Positions 44,283 to 57,330 of a stretch of DNA of 64,000 nt are shown here, piece after piece; within the stretch, counting starts at the first letter, position 1, and each line of letters begins with the position of its first letter. The position numbers and the translations under genes were made by a program. This DNA is from Acorus gramineus (Eukaryota; Streptophyta; Magnoliopsida; Acorales; Acoraceae). The DNA lies in contig CM060848.1 of the NCBI GenBank assembly GCA_030737835.1, positions 5,424,429 through 5,488,428 on the forward strand. Direction: 5' to 3'. The notes beneath the pieces are model-generated. The model did no database searches. It was not told the DNA's origin and saw nothing but the letters and a program-made list of their open reading frames with translations.

Positions 44283-45463
44283 TAACCCATCGAAAAGTTC
44301 ACTAAGAGCTAGTCTATACACGCTTAAATTGTTATAGTTTGTTAGTTAATTTCCATCACCACCCATTAATAAGATTTTAATCCCATTAGTTTACAATGGA
44401 GCCCATCAAGATGTTTAGCAAGTGCTCAATTCATTGGAATTGAGTTATCGAATGTACATTTGTATATGCAAAAAACCTTCCATAATGAACCTGTATATAC
44501 GTGAATACATCTATATATGAAAGGCAGATATATAATACATTAAATAATATCTAAGACAACCCGGTATGCGGCATATGCTTTGATTGTTTTTTTTTTTATT
44601 TATTGAAGATCCACACTTCCTATAATAGTTTTGGATGATAATGATGTTTATATTCATGAAGAAGCAGGGGCGGACCCAGGATTTAGAACAAGGGGGGCCG
44701 GTACCAACAATATATTTGAAAAAAAATTATGACAAAATTAAATATAAATGTAAAGATGATAATTTAAGATAAAAAATTATAATTAATAATTCAATGCATC
44801 GATGAAGATCTCATGGATATTTTTTTTATAATAGTTACAAAAATTAATAGTTCTTGGATGTTTAGGTGAAGGACTTCATTAACTGGAGGTGGATTTATTT
44901 GAGAAAAAAAGGAACTGAATCAGCTTTGGGGTTGTAATAATTTCTTTTAAAGAATGAGCCAATCGTTTTAAACTTGCTCATGATTGACAAGAAAGTTCAA
45001 TTGAAAATCAATAAAATAAATAGATAATTCTATCCACATAAAATAAATAATAAATAAATATTTTTATAAAATCTTATATCTCGTTAATGTGAGTATATGC
45101 TCCGATGATTTTTTATCGACACATATAAAACTAAAATTAGGTGTGGAAAAAAAATAAACACTCGTATATAAAACCGAAAAATTAAAGATGAACTTAATAT
45201 TTTCAAATCTCCTAATTCAATCAACAAAAATAAATAAAATCCACCAAAAGAAAATAAACACAAATACAAAGAAAAAAAAAATCAAAACCAAGTATTCAAA
45301 ATATGCATCATTAAAAAAAAATTAAACATCCGATGTCGCGAGAGACAATGCCATGACAACACAATTTCATTTATTTCGGTTGTGTGTGGGGAGTGGGGAC
45401 ATGAGTGCTGGTACACTCATTTTACAGTTCAAATCACAGTCCTCGTAACAGATTCAATAAAGT
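44283..45463. other. AT-rich DNA with one transposon-like end
   Basis: No gene is supported. AGGGGCGGACCCAGGATTTA at 44666 and the following GGGGGGCCGG resemble the end of a hAT-type element, but no partner end was found. Confidence 0.45.
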
Positions 45464-45670
45464 ATATATCGCATTAGACGATGTTTATTATTTAAAAAAA
45501 AATCAAAATATATATCGTTTGAGTTTTGGTTAGTAAAAATAACTGAGTTTAACATTTGTTTTTTGAAAAATGTTAGACTTAGTTTGTTTTACCAACCAAA
45601 ACTCAGACCAAACATGTTTTTATTTTTTTTAAATAATAAACATCATCTAATGAAATATATGCTTTGATAA
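45464..45670. mobile_element. Hairpin MITE
   Basis: Two arms of about 100 bp fold back almost completely. The left arm has AGACGATGTTTATTATTTAA and GAGTTTTGGTTAGTAAAA; the right arm has TTTTACCAACCAAAACTC and TTAAATAATAAACATCATCT. The loop is only a few bases near 45567. Its transcript would be a near-perfect hairpin. Confidence 0.7.
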
Positions 45671-46935
45671 AAAAATTATATATCAAGCATCATCACCAAA
45701 GAGGATTTTGATGATATGAATTAAGATTAGCCATGCTGCTTTGGCAATGAGTTAATATTTTGAGGATAAATTATCTTAAATTTATTAAATAAAAAATTCA
45801 TCAATTTTATTTTTAGCCATATGCATTATCAAAATTGAGAATAAAATAGGAATAGATGTTATTCAAGCCTTTAGGTGGAATAACATATATCCCCATTTTT
45901 TTTGAAGGAGGTAGGACATTGCATCTCAAAAGCAACTATGGAGGTAGAACGATGCATCTCAAAATGATCACCACCAAAGTTGAGGATTTTGGAAGATTAC
46001 TGTGTTGTCAATGATTTAACGTTTTTAGGATAAGTTGTCCCAAATTTATTAGATAAAAAGCTTATCAATTTTCACATTATTAAAATTGAGACAAGAAGTA
46101 GGGGTAAATGTTATTCCAGCTTTTAAGTGGATAAAAAAAAATTATATTTTTATTTTAAAATTAGGATAACTGTCCGCACTTTATACTGATTATTTTTTAT
46201 ACTAACCGGTATAATTTGTTCTCCACGCAATATTTATTTTCTTATCCTAATATTTATATCTTTATCAAACCAACCTTAATAAGAGTACATACAAGTTGGG
46301 GAAGACACTTGTTCCTCTCCTTCCATATGAACTATGGTGGCTGAGAAAGAGTGGTTTTGATGATGAGTTTTTGAGGATTTGTAGGAATGATATTCTTGAG
46401 CTTCATAGACCATAGTACATTCTTGGAGAAACTGACATCTACTAGGATTCCTCATCCCCCATTCTCTTCAGCAGATTCCCCTGGATGAAGGCAAAATATG
46501 GACATGGAAGAGATGGTTGATATTTTCAGAGCCATGTTGACATAAAGACACATGAAGTGGATGGAATGAGATCCCTCTTGAACAAGGCCTCGCAACAATG
46601 AGGCCTTAGACCTGAATTTTTTTTTTTTAAATAAGACCCTAAGAGATGGGACCCTCGAGGACCGTTCTGGTCGCCTATATCCAAGACCGACTCTGCAAAA
46701 TAAAAAAAGTGTATAAAAGTGTAGTCACATGATTTCGACTTGGAAATGTTATGCCCAGTCCTGTTTTTACCCAAATGTAATATACATCTGTTTTGATTTA
46801 ATAATTTAATGGAATTGTTAAAAAAAAAAAAGACTATGGGTAATAGTGCACTTTGGACATTCATGCACAGAGAGATTACTCTCCCCAAGTAGATTAACTA
46901 AATTTGTTTTTTTATATTTTATAATTTCTTATTTA
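45671..46935. other. AT-rich DNA, no gene supported
   Basis: The ORF at 46526-46888 (minus) is a chance frame. At 46600-46695 there is a degenerate relative of the hAT MITE at 46936-47333 (AAGACCGACTCTGCAAAA end). Confidence 0.5.
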
Positions 46936-47333
46936 CAGAGCTGGCCTGAGAATTGAATTTTTTGAATGGGCCCTAGGCGAAATTTTAAAGTGGGGCTTCA
47001 TATATTATGTTTTAAAAAAATTTAAATTGTTTTAATCTTGCGCATTATCAATATTATTAAATAGATACATAATATTATATAATAATTTAATTAAAACATT
47101 ATACAATATCATATACACTTAATAAAAAAAAAATTAAAAAATTGAAATGTCAATTGGATTATAGTTGGAGAGATTTAAGGAAAAGAGAAATTTTAGGTGA
47201 ATATCAAACAGATTGAGAAAGTTTGTTGAAAGGGATTTATTGAAGTAACATATAATAGATGGTTCTTAGGGGCCCTTGTTGGGTGGGGGCCCTAGGCAAT
47301 TGCCTTGGTGGCCTTGTCCCAGGACCGGCTCTG
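46936..47333. mobile_element. hAT-type (Tip100-like) MITE
   Basis: The ends are CAGAGCTGGCCTGAG and, in reverse, CAGAGCCGGTCCTGGG, with GGGCCCTAGGC repeated near both ends. The flanking 8-mers CTTATTTA (46928-46935) and CTTATCAA (47334-47341) match at six of eight positions, fitting an aged hAT 8-bp duplication. No coding. Confidence 0.65.
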
Positions 47334-48882
47334 CTTATCAATATCTTGTTTACATTTTATCTATAACATATCCATATCAATTAAACAATAAAAACTTCTT
47401 TTTTATGTTTTTCAACAAGAATAACTAAAAATAAAACCATATAGAAAATGACTTATTCTTTATTCATATTAAAATAATTATCAATTCCAGAATAGTTTAT
47501 TGAGTTTACCCCCTGTTTGGGGCGAGACATAACTGAAGAATAAGATAGAATATAGAAATTAAGGAAAAAAAAATTATTTTTCATTTTGAGAGAATAAAAC
47601 CTGATAGCTATTCTTGGATAAGCTAGGAATATGTTCGATTAAGGGGTGCTGGAATTGTTTATCAAAGCTTATCTATGCTAATGGATAAAAATACCGTTTT
47701 GTGTCATTTAAAATATTTATCTCACTTTACGCTCTCACATATCTCAAAAACATGTCATATTTATCATATTACATACATCTCTCACATTTATTTTCAAACA
47801 CACACAATTTTATGTAAGAGTATAATTATCATCTAAAAAAATCATAAACCCCTATGCATATCTAATTAATCACTTATACTGACTTTATTCAAAGTGAATC
47901 AAACAAAAAAAAAAAAAAAAATTTCATTTTCACGTTTCTCAATGAAAATAACATAAAAGACAATCAAACAAAGATTTGTTAATTCTGCATTATCCTGTTA
48001 ATAGCTAATTAGCTATCAGAATAATTTAACGTTACACTACAAACGGAAAACTTTTTGTCTTAGTTAGTACATACTGATGTGAATCGTATAAGTACATGTT
48101 TGGATAAGCGATATGTGTTCTTCAAAGTGTATTAATGAATTTTTTTTAATGATATTTTTACTTAATAAAAGATTTTTAACTCTTTGATGGATATGCGTAG
48201 CCCATTAAAAATGTACCGATGTGATTTCCATCAATACATACCGATATTAAAATGTTCTATACGAAATTCCGTATGGGGCATTTGGGTAGAGGAATATGGA
48301 AGGAATATGTGGAAATAGAGGAGAATAAACAAAAAAAAAGGTGTTTGGGTAGGTAGAATAAGTGGGTATAGCTATGCAAGATTAAGTGAGAATAAACTGG
48401 TATTTGTTTTCCAGCCCCCTCTTGAGTTCACTTTGCTAATAAGCTACCTTAAGAATGAGATTACCCCCCTTTGAATTCCCTTATGGATACATCTTTTCGG
48501 AGTCCCTTTGGCTGACACCACACCAGTGTCCCTCTGATTCCCTTTTGAGTGTAGGATCCACGTTCGACCAGATCCAGATTTGAGAAGGAGGCTCCAATTG
48601 ATAAAATTGACTGAAGGCGAAAAATACCTTTTACACATCAAATCACTTGTCATCACCTCTTATACATCAATGTGGATCACATGTCAAATCAATTTTTTAC
48701 AATTTATTCACATTTTATTCTTCATCAACCAAAACAACTTTACCTTTATTATTACGTTTTTCGATAAGAATAACAAAAAACACAACTAAACATAAAATTA
48801 ATAAAATAAGTATAAATCATAGAATAACTTATATCTCTATTTGTTTGTTGTCGATAGTATGAAATTGAAGCTCTTCCCAACG
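47334..48882. other. AT-rich DNA with MITE-like ends
   Basis: No gene is supported. CCCCCTGTTTGGGGCGAGAC at 47511 and GGCATTTGGGTAGAGGAATA at 48278 look like ends of small DNA transposons whose partners are unclear. Confidence 0.45.
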
Positions 48883-49749
48883 GGCGCGTCTATCCCCACC
48901 AAGCATTTTTTTTAACCCACCAATAATAATAAAAAAAAAGGTGTTTTTTCTATTCCCACCGATTTGACCAGTTCGACCAAACTTGGTCGTAATATTAAGT
49001 TTTAGGTGACCAGACTTAATTGTCATTTCATATTTTGGGCAACCTAACTTGGTCGTCATTTCAGGTTTCGGGTGACCGAACTTGGTCGAACAGGATTTGT
49101 GATAAAGTTTATAATTTTTTTTCTTGGAAACCTAATCCCATGACGTGTATTCTCCTAGGATCATTCATGCTACTCCAAGTATGAGTTGTAATGTAAGGAG
49201 AATCAATCATTATTCTTAAATGTAGAACATAAGAACAATTTTTTTTACATAAGTGACGGACAAATTTTCAAAAGCCAAATATAAAATGTGTTTGGATCAA
49301 CTGGTATGTTTTTTTGTTTTCAAACAAAGAATATGCTTAACTACGAATTCAAACGAAGCTTAAAAATGATATATATTTGTCTAATAAGATATTTTTCTAT
49401 AAAAATTTAAATTAATTGAAAGTATACCTACTTACATTTTTTTCAGTCCCTTAGCTGTTGTGTGGATAAAAGAATAAATATAGAATATGATGGATAAACT
49501 CAAAAATTTATTTGTTTACAAAAAATAGGTAGATATAATTTTGGATCCTGTTCGACCAATTTCGGTCGCCCAAAACCTGAAATGGCGACTAAGTTCGGTT
49601 GTTCAAAACCTGAAATGATGACCAAGTCCGGTCGCCCAAAACCTGAAATGACGACCAAGTTCGGTCGACTTAGATTGGTGGAAACAGCCAAACACCGATT
49701 TTTTTTTTATGGTGGGTTAAGGGAAATGCTTGATAGGGATAGACGCGCC
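48883..49749. mobile_element. Foldback element with 33-bp internal repeats
   Basis: The ends are inverted copies: GGCGCGTCTATCCCCACCAA on the left and, in reverse, GGCGCGTCTATCCCTATCAA on the right. Arms at 48883-49097 and 49544-49749 each carry three to four units of about 33 bp built on GACCAAGTTCGGTC and CAAAACCTGAAATG. The spacer of about 450 bp is AT-rich and unique. No transposase. No clear target duplication. Confidence 0.7.
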
Positions 49750-52290
49750 TATATAGAAACCAATGGATTAACTGCTGCATAATAAAAAAAAGGCCATTTC
49801 AATCCAAAGCTCACGTGTATCAGCTAAACTCATAGATATATGATTTACATGTATGGTTAAGTGATAATATGCGATCCATGCTCTCTGTGCAATCCGTGCA
49901 CACCAACATATACTACGCATATACCCCTTTAACATTTAAAATGCGAACCACATATTTGTCAATGAAAAATCCATGGATTACAGTTTAATAGATTGACCTT
50001 TACCAATCAAATTTTTTTTGTTATTGGTAATCAAAGAGTTAAATTGCTATATTTGGAAATGTACAAAATACACATTTCTTACAAAAATACAAAATAAACA
50101 GAGGAGTTGGGAAGAAAAGGGTAGCAACCAAAAAGGTTGACTGCCCCTGTTTGGTCCCTGTTTTATCAAACATTACACATTTTTGGAGTGATGAAATTGA
50201 TTGCCAATCAACTTAGAATTGAATTATTTTTGGAGTCATGAAAAAAATGTGATGAACAGCATGTTGATCATGACCGTCTGTAGAAGGTCAAAGAAAATTC
50301 ATTGAAAGTAAAGTGATTAACATCAAATTGATTACCAATCCAATTTGTTTGTCCTTAAGTTGGAACACATTCTTCTCGTGTCAGCCACCTTACAATCACA
50401 CGCGTCCGAGTCTTTTTCAGTGTAAGTTATGATTTTTGTCTCTTAGGTAAAATAGCTCGTTCCACGTCATTTTGAGTGGACATTTTGTCATGGACAAATT
50501 CATTTGAAAACACGCATGAAAGATAAGATTTTTGTTTCTTTTAGATAAAAAATATAGTTTGGAATTTATTATTCTAAACTGTATGAGTTACCTTACCAAA
50601 AAACACTTGGAATCCTTCAGCTGCTGAGCTCTCAAAAACTGCATGGAATACCTAGGCGGGATGACAATGAAGAGGGGGCCGGGGTAGGTATTGATGTAGT
50701 ATAGGGGGGAACTTCCTCTCCAATAATATATACTAGTGATGATGTACGCGCGAGTTCATTAATTATATTTTACCAAAAATAATAAGAGCTATAAATATTC
50801 AAAGAATTCATACAGTAGAGACATACATGCACATTTGTTTTTTTAATTTGTATATATAATAAAAAAATCACTAAAAGTCGTCTGGGCACCTATAAAAATT
50901 TAGTAGTTATTACACCTAAAAAATTTTGAATCTCAACAAAGTATAGACATGTCCTGTTGACTTCACAAATCCATTTAATTCAATTCACACCACCCATATT
51001 ATATCCAATATTCAAATTGTTGGATATAATCCTGCTACTATCACCAATTGTAGGAGAAAAAATGTGAACTAAAACTAAAATAAAAAGAGGATTCAAATAT
51101 AAAAAGATATAAAGATCATAAAAAATTAAGGGAAGCAGAGGGATAAACAATTAAGAAAACAAATCTATTTGTGGTGTATTGTATTGTCATATTTGCAAGC
51201 ATATGAATGACATTACTCAAACAAACAAAAACATAACCAGATATTATATTGCATATTTGTATTTTGATAGATGCCATCGTTCAGATAAACTACATACTAC
51301 AAAGCAGAAGAATAACAATTAACAAAAAAACAAAAATACATGATCCAAAAAAAAAAAAAATCAAGCAAGTAAAAGATCTAACATATGTTTTCACAGATTC
51401 ATGAAAAAATCGTAATCATTGCACACCAAATGAAAGTATGAAACAATCACGCAACAAGAGATAAAATGGCTGAGATAATGATTCCAACAAGAGAATCTAA
51501 AATTTATATGTACAATTGTAATCTACATTTAATAGGCGTTCTGAATATAATGATATTTGGTACCTGCCTCAAACATCTTTAGAATAAATCACCTCCACTT
51601 GTGACAATTGACAAAGCAAAGATAAATTGAATCTTATGAGCAGCTATATTATACCTATTGTGCAACATACACTAAATATTTAGATGGGTCTACCATCAGT
51701 GGTTTGCTATTTCTATACATGGTGGTGTCTGTGTGTTTTTACATCAAAAGATAGAAGTATACAAAATATATATTAAGTTTATTTATGTTACATACAGAAC
51801 TTCCAAAAAGTACAAAAGTGTATTCCTTTAAGCATCCTGAAAAAATGGAAAAAAAATTAGTCAGAAAATTGAATAACTAAGATCTTCAAGAAATATCCAA
51901 GGAAGAAAAATCAATATGATAAACAGTACAAACCTACTAAGTTCCCATGTCTTTTAGTTGATCACGTCACAAAATCTCTGCAAAATTCCACGAGGTAAGA
52001 ACGATGTTGTTATCTTTGAGTACAATGAAAATTTAGTAATTATAATATTATGAAGAATGATATATTTATATCTATTGGTAAAATGAGTGAGGAAGAATTA
52101 ATTACCTTTTGTACATGGCTTTTCATTCTTGAAAATCTGATATTGACCAACAGACTATATAACATGGTGTTAGTTCAAAACATATTTACATGTATTTTTT
52201 TCAAGATTTGTCTATATGGATATCAGTAACACAAAAAGTGCATATTAGTTACACCAGAAGTGAGAGATTAAGGTCAAACGTCCTCAGAAA
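49750..52290. other. AT-rich DNA, nothing firmly supported
   Basis: No long open frame, RNA gene or terminal repeat is seen. Two short minus-strand exon-like pieces bounded by CAG and GT (near 52107-52137 and 51940-51980) lie downstream of the possible RPA-like exon and could be its 3' untranslated exons or chance. Confidence 0.45.
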
Positions 52291-52294
52291 CACG

Positions 52295-52453
52295 TCATAT
52301 TTTGGTTGGTGGACATGCAACATCATCCACCTCTTCGACTGCTAATATTGAGAAACATGTCTCATGTAGTTGATCAACTGAACATTTCACTTTGAACCAA
52401 TATTCTTCCAACATGATTTTTTGTAATTCATGTTGAATATCTCTTTTTTTACC
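52295..52453 (-). pseudogene. Possible last coding exon of an RPA-like gene
   Basis: On the minus strand a TTTTCAG acceptor is followed by 52 open codons and TGA. The peptide contains ELQKIMLEEYWFKVKCSV and FSILAVEEVDDV, which resembles the C-terminal OB-fold end of plant replication factor A1-like proteins (pattern L-x-x-x-x-x-x-x-F-K-V-K, then a beta strand, then V-x-x-V-D). Such genes are also carried by Helitrons. No upstream exon is certain; a further open piece with a CAG acceptor lies at about 52905-53010. The similarity is weak and the rest of the gene is not visible, so it is given as a fragment. Confidence 0.3.
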
Positions 52454-53037
52454 CTGAAAATATTTAGATATTTTAAATCATCAAGAATCGATAGAGAAGA
52501 ACTCAAAGTACCGAACTGACAAAGAAAATCAACTATAATATATTGAGATTAGAATTCTTGTGCGGTATAAACAAAGAAGAAGCATATATAAAAAACCATA
52601 TCACCCGTTGTCCAAACATCCAGTACATATCAAGAACCAAAACTCATATAAATCTGATAATTGAACAATTTTAAGTCTTCACTGTTGTTTAATATTGATA
52701 ATATAAATCTAAACAAATTTTTTTTATAACAATTAATATCTTACGAAGTTACAAGTATACACATTCCTGCAATTTTCACCTATGCTATATGACATAAATG
52801 TTAAGAAACAAAAGTAATGCAAGGAAATCCTTGGAAAGAAAGTCTAGGAATAAGAGAATACTTATGTAGCAAACCAACATTCAACCATGTTTTATTAGTA
52901 AAAATCCTGATTCAAACTTGGACCTTTTTGGCAACACCATGCATTGGTTTCAACAAAGGAAAATTCTTGAGATTGCCCCAAAAATTGCCATGACTGCACA
53001 TTTGTCAGAATATATTGAGCTTTGTTATACTCAGTGC

Positions 53038-54790
53038 ATTTTTTTTTTTGAGAAAGGTAGATGATCTACCATGAGTTCTATTGATAGAAGTGTCGTAGTA
53101 CATGTTCAAATTTAGAGAAATAAGAGTGGACATAAAGGTACAAAAGAGTAAAACAACAAAACAAAGAGACAGCTAAGTGAAGAAGGTTGTGATAGGGGGA
53201 TAGAGCGGGATGGGCCGAAGAGGTTTCTACCAACCCGTGAACTTAACTGCCCGGTAAACTCTTCCCATACATTTTCCAAATATGCGGTTTGGCCCCTGAA
53301 TATTACCGCGTTGCGCGTACACCACACAGCCCACGCCGCCGCCGGTACCACCGCCATTGCCACCGCCCCTCCGAGCCCACTGCCCATCTGGTGTTTGAGC
53401 CTTAAGCCCGCATCCCACAACCCTTCCACCGAGGTAAAGTTGACGTCGATACCCGTCTCGTTAGCCACCCTGTTCCAAATGCTCCGTGTGAAAGTGCAGT
53501 CGCATAATAGGTGGACGACCATCTCGCGCTCCTCACCGCATAGTACGTAGGTATCCGATACGTTCAGCCGCCATTGTGCCTGATATGCCTTTGTAAGTAG
53601 CCATTCTTGGAGGACCAGCCAGACGAATCCCCTGATCTTCAGCGGGACTTTCATCTTCTAGAGAACCATAGCCTTCCCGTTAAGTGTCAGTATAGTCGGG
53701 ATGTCCCCCGCCCACAAGTCGTACACTCGACTGATCGAGAAGCCCTGCAATTGGCGTTTGGCACCCATCGTTTCCAGTCCGCGCTCCTCATTGTCGGTCG
53801 AATACCATGGATGTGCCGAATGAGGTCTGTCATGGCCAAATGTTGAGCTATCAACGCATTCCTCCCGCATGGCACCTCCCACATGTCCGTGCCCCAATTC
53901 TAGAAACTTATGACCCCCCCCTTTTTGCTTGCACCTTGGAGAGAGACCGGGAATCCCGCCCATAACGATGTCTCCCCGATCTAGACATCGTTCCAGAAGT
54001 TTATCCCTCGACCGTCTCCCAGGTAGCACGCGATGGACTCTGTGAACCAGGAACTGAGCTCGAAGATTCCCTTCGCCACATGTGTCATGCACCGGTTTGG
54101 TCGCGGTGTACCAGTGGTGCACCGGGCCTGTTGTCCATATCGTTCCCAAAACAGTTTGCGCCATATCAAGCCTGTGCTTTCACCCCATTTCCACAACCAC
54201 TTGGATAGTAGCGGCCTGTTCATAACATCCAAGTCTAGGATGCCCAGTCCCCCTATCTTCTTTCTCTAGTATACGATATCCCATTTAACCAAATGTGGCC
54301 TTTTAATCTCCACGTCAATGGCGTTCCATAGTTGTGTCTAATCACGTCGATCATGTGTCCCACACCTTTTGGCATATGGAACAGTGATAAGTAGAGCGTC
54401 GAGATGCTGGACATTATGGCTTGGAGTAGGATGATGCGACCACCGAAGCTCAACTTCTGTTTTTTCCACCCATACATATGTGACCGCATGCGCTCCACCA
54501 GCCCCATCTAGTCGTCCTTCCGTAATCATTCGTGTGTCAATGGGAGGCTAAGATACTTGCATGGCAGGGCTGAACTCGTGCACCCTATGATGTTTGTGAG
54601 ATTCTTGGCTACCTCTCTATGCACATTGATAGGGATAACCCACCAGCCGTTCGAAGCACTTCAAAATGAATCAGAATCCTCGTACGTTCTCCTCCTCGGC
54701 TTGCCATAGGAGTATAGTGTCGTCGGTGTATTGTAGAATGATGTAGCGTGACCCACCCTCTGTACCTGAGATGCTCGAGAGCGACCCTAT
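53038..54790 (-). pseudogene. 5'-truncated LINE: end of reverse transcriptase and zf-RVT region
   Basis: In minus orientation the piece starts within RT at the active site QYTDDTILLWQ (about 54707-54735), followed by ERMRSHMYGWKKQKLSFGGR and LYLSLFHMPKGV, RPLLSKWLWKWGE, GDGRGINFWNDV, and the zf-RVT region (IRGFVWLVLQEWLLTK, then CGEEREMVVHLLCDC). A T12-13 run on the plus strand at 53038-53050 is the 3' poly(A) tail. This is the order of plant L1-type LINE ORF2. Frameshifts and stops break it into at least three frames. The 5' part of ORF2 and ORF1 are missing; directly upstream lies the repeat at 54800-55105. Confidence 0.88.
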
Positions 54791-54799
54791 TGGTATTGG

Positions 54800-55105
54800 T
54801 TTCCGGTCACTTTTTTGGCTCCCGGCATTTGCGTGTGTGGGGTTTTTTATGGGATTCAGATCCTAATGCGCCTTGCTGGCTTGGCCGGATCGTCTCTAGG
54901 AAGGGGGATGGGGTGTGGTTCCTTGCTGAGGCACCCGATAGCTCCTCAGGAGGATTCAGGGGAGGTTGTGATCGCCATCTGCTTTCTCCAAAAAAGCAAG
55001 AAAAGTTGGGTGTTGCTGTTGATTGCTTTCGTGGGGGGATTGTGGATTCTCCGCTCTGAGACACGACCAGTCGTACACAGAGGTGAAAACGGGGAATCCT
55101 TTTCT
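54800..55105 (-). repeat. Inverted partner of the repeat at 60795-61108
   Basis: Reversed, this stretch matches 60795-61108: TTCACCTCTGTGTACG, CAGAGCGGAGA, CTTGCTTTTTTGGAGAAAGC, GGCGATCACAAC, GAGACGAT and ACCCCACACACGC occur in the same order. It reads directly into the LINE on the same strand, so it could be the 5' leader of that LINE family joined by internal deletion, or part of an LTR. It is not coding. Confidence 0.65.
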
Positions 55106-55139
55106 GCTTTTGATACTTGACAAAGGGAGGTTTAAAAAG

Positions 55140-55898
55140 ACAGGGGGGTGGGTGAGAGTCAGCTAGTTGTATGTTGAATATGTTTGTATGATATGTTATC
55201 GTGTATGCTTGTAAGATATGTTGAATATGCTGTTTATCCATATTAGGGAGAACCCCTCTATAGTTAATCATTATGTTATCATGCACATGGTTCATGTACT
55301 TAATTGAGATGGAAATTCTCCTGTTATAATTGTGCTCATGTTAGACTAATTGGGCCTATCTGTAATAGGCGTGGGTATGACCCGCTATTAGGTTGTACCT
55401 TATTAGTTAGAACGCAAGCGATGTAATCACCACCTTGCATCCGTGTGATGCACTCGTATGGAATTCAAGAGAATTCATTGTTGTATCGGTGTTTCTAACC
55501 GATGATTGTGGTGTTAAGTTAGGCCTACCTGCGCTAGGCACGTGTATGAACCGCCTGTAGGGTCATGCCTTGGCTTATTTTTCGTGTGAAAACAGAAGTA
55601 ACTCCCTGCATCCAAGCGACGCATCGGTGTGGGAGTTCAAGCAAATTCAATAGCATTGGTATGTAATTAGCGAGAGTAGTTGAACCATTAAGTTCGCATT
55701 ACGAGCGTGGAGTGCTTCCTCCCCATATTATTGTGCATCGAAGCTATCTGGTATTGAAGCTATTCTGCATGGTGCCGCCACTTGTAGGTGCTACAGATGT
55801 GTATTGCGATACCCGTATGGTAGATGTACCGATCGAAGATGTATCGATCATGGAAGGCCGCCAGTAGAGGTTACCAGATGATATTGCGAGCGTGAAAT
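55140..55898 (+). repeat. Left part of an older Del/Tekay-like LTR interrupted by the solo LTR
   Basis: This stretch and 59382-60350 together form one LTR-like repeat related to the inserted solo LTR; both resemble its 57660-59381 part. It includes two diverged units of about 180 bp at 55311-55690, each with TAGGCRYGTGTATGA and CATCC...GTGTG..GGARTTCAA motifs. Its own 5' end is missing. Confidence 0.6.
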
Positions 55899-56839
55899 TG
55901 TTGTGCCTGTGTCATTTGGAGCGCTCTGTTTGAAAATTTGGGCTACATAATTTTTTTTTCTAAGTTATGTATTTCCAATTTGGTATTTGGATTTGATTTT
56001 GTTAAAATCCAAGATGAAGAGATTTAAATATGATTTTTTTTATGAGATGTCCAGTTTTGAGTTAGCTTTCGCACAGAAGTGGAATTAGGTCAACTGGATT
56101 CTTGTAGTAAAAGTTATGGGTATTTTTCCAAGTATACCCCGGGGATGGAAATTCTGGCAGCAGCCCTGCTCGATGTTTAGCTCTAATTTTGGAATAGCTG
56201 GAGAGATTATCTGATCTTGGCACAAACATGAAAGTTGTAGATAATCTTCTTAGCTTTCCATCGGTCTGGGAATTGTGCAATTCGGAGCTATATCGAGGAA
56301 GTTATGGCTGTTCCAGTGAAGCTTGCGCAGAATTTCTAGTCGAAGGGCGACTTAGTAATTCCCCCTTAAGATATTTTGATAAATATCTTCTCCTCTCTCT
56401 CTCCCCTCCCAAATCCCATCCGAGTAGCTTTTCTTGCCCTCTCTTCTCTCTTTCAAACCCCCCCCCCCCCTTTGTGTTTGGGTTTTTGCCTCAAAGAGAA
56501 GGATGGGGTGGTGGAGGAGGTGGTGGTAGATCTTTGTGTTCATGTGTTGTTGTGTTTGTTCCCCTCTCTCTCAAGCTCCCTTTGCATGTCCCCCCCCCCT
56601 GTTTTGCTGCCATGAGAAGGCTGAGGAGGCCGAGGAGAGGTGTTGGTGGTGGTGGTGGTCCCGGTGGCGGCGTTTCGGTGCGCGAAGGGCCCCGAACCTC
56701 CCCCTTTTTGTTCCCCCTCCAAGGTGAGCTCCTCCCCTTCTTTTCTTGATTTTCTTGGCTTAAGGGGTTGTGGGAAAGTCATGCTTGCTAGGTAGTTGGG
56801 TTTGGGTGTGTGTGAGGGGTTGGGATGGGTGAAAAAGGG

Positions 56840-57330
56840 GTTATGAGGGCTTGGGCGGGCGCTGGCGGGAGCAGTCGGGCGCGCAGTCGCGCGCGGGTGC
56901 AGGCGCGAGCGGGGGTACGAGCGGGGGTGCGGGCAAGCGTGCGCGCGTGCTGGGCAGGGCGCCTGGGCATGCGTCTGGGCGCGGAGTTGGAGACCAGTGC
57001 ACGCGCGTGCGTGCGCGTGCGTGCGTGCGCGTGCTGGGGCGTGCGCGGGGTGCTGAGCGGGGGCGCGCTGGGCTGGACGCGCAGTGCGCGCGGGCGCGCG
57101 TGAGCGTGCGCATGCGCGCAGCGCGTCTGGGTGCGCGGGCAGGCATGCGACAGTGCACCGATGGTGCCGGGGTGCGTGCGTGCGTGCGCATTCGTGCGTG
57201 CGCATGCGGGGGGGCCATGCGTGTGGCTGCCCGAGGGTTCGGGTAGGTGTCGGGGCACTCGGACTCGCGTGCGTACGTGCGTGCTCGCATGCGTGCGAGC
57301 CCGTATGCATGCTTGTCCGAGTATGGGGTA
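56840..57330. other. GC-rich block with alternating GTGC repeats inside the solo LTR
   Basis: About 490 bp of GC-rich sequence, with runs of GTGCGTGCGCGTGCGTGCG, stands in contrast to the AT-rich surroundings. All six frames are open for long stretches because of composition, not coding. The alternating purine-pyrimidine runs could adopt Z-DNA. Confidence 0.7.

Noticed and set aside
44666-46935. One long hAT element from AGGGGCGGACCCAG to the CAGAG end
   Set aside because: The two ends are not inverted copies of each other; 46936-47333 is complete by itself with its own near-duplicated flanks.
54748-55120. Plus-strand ORFs of about 100 codons
   Set aside because: They are antisense to the inverted repeat and LINE piece and break in the partner copy at 60795-61108.
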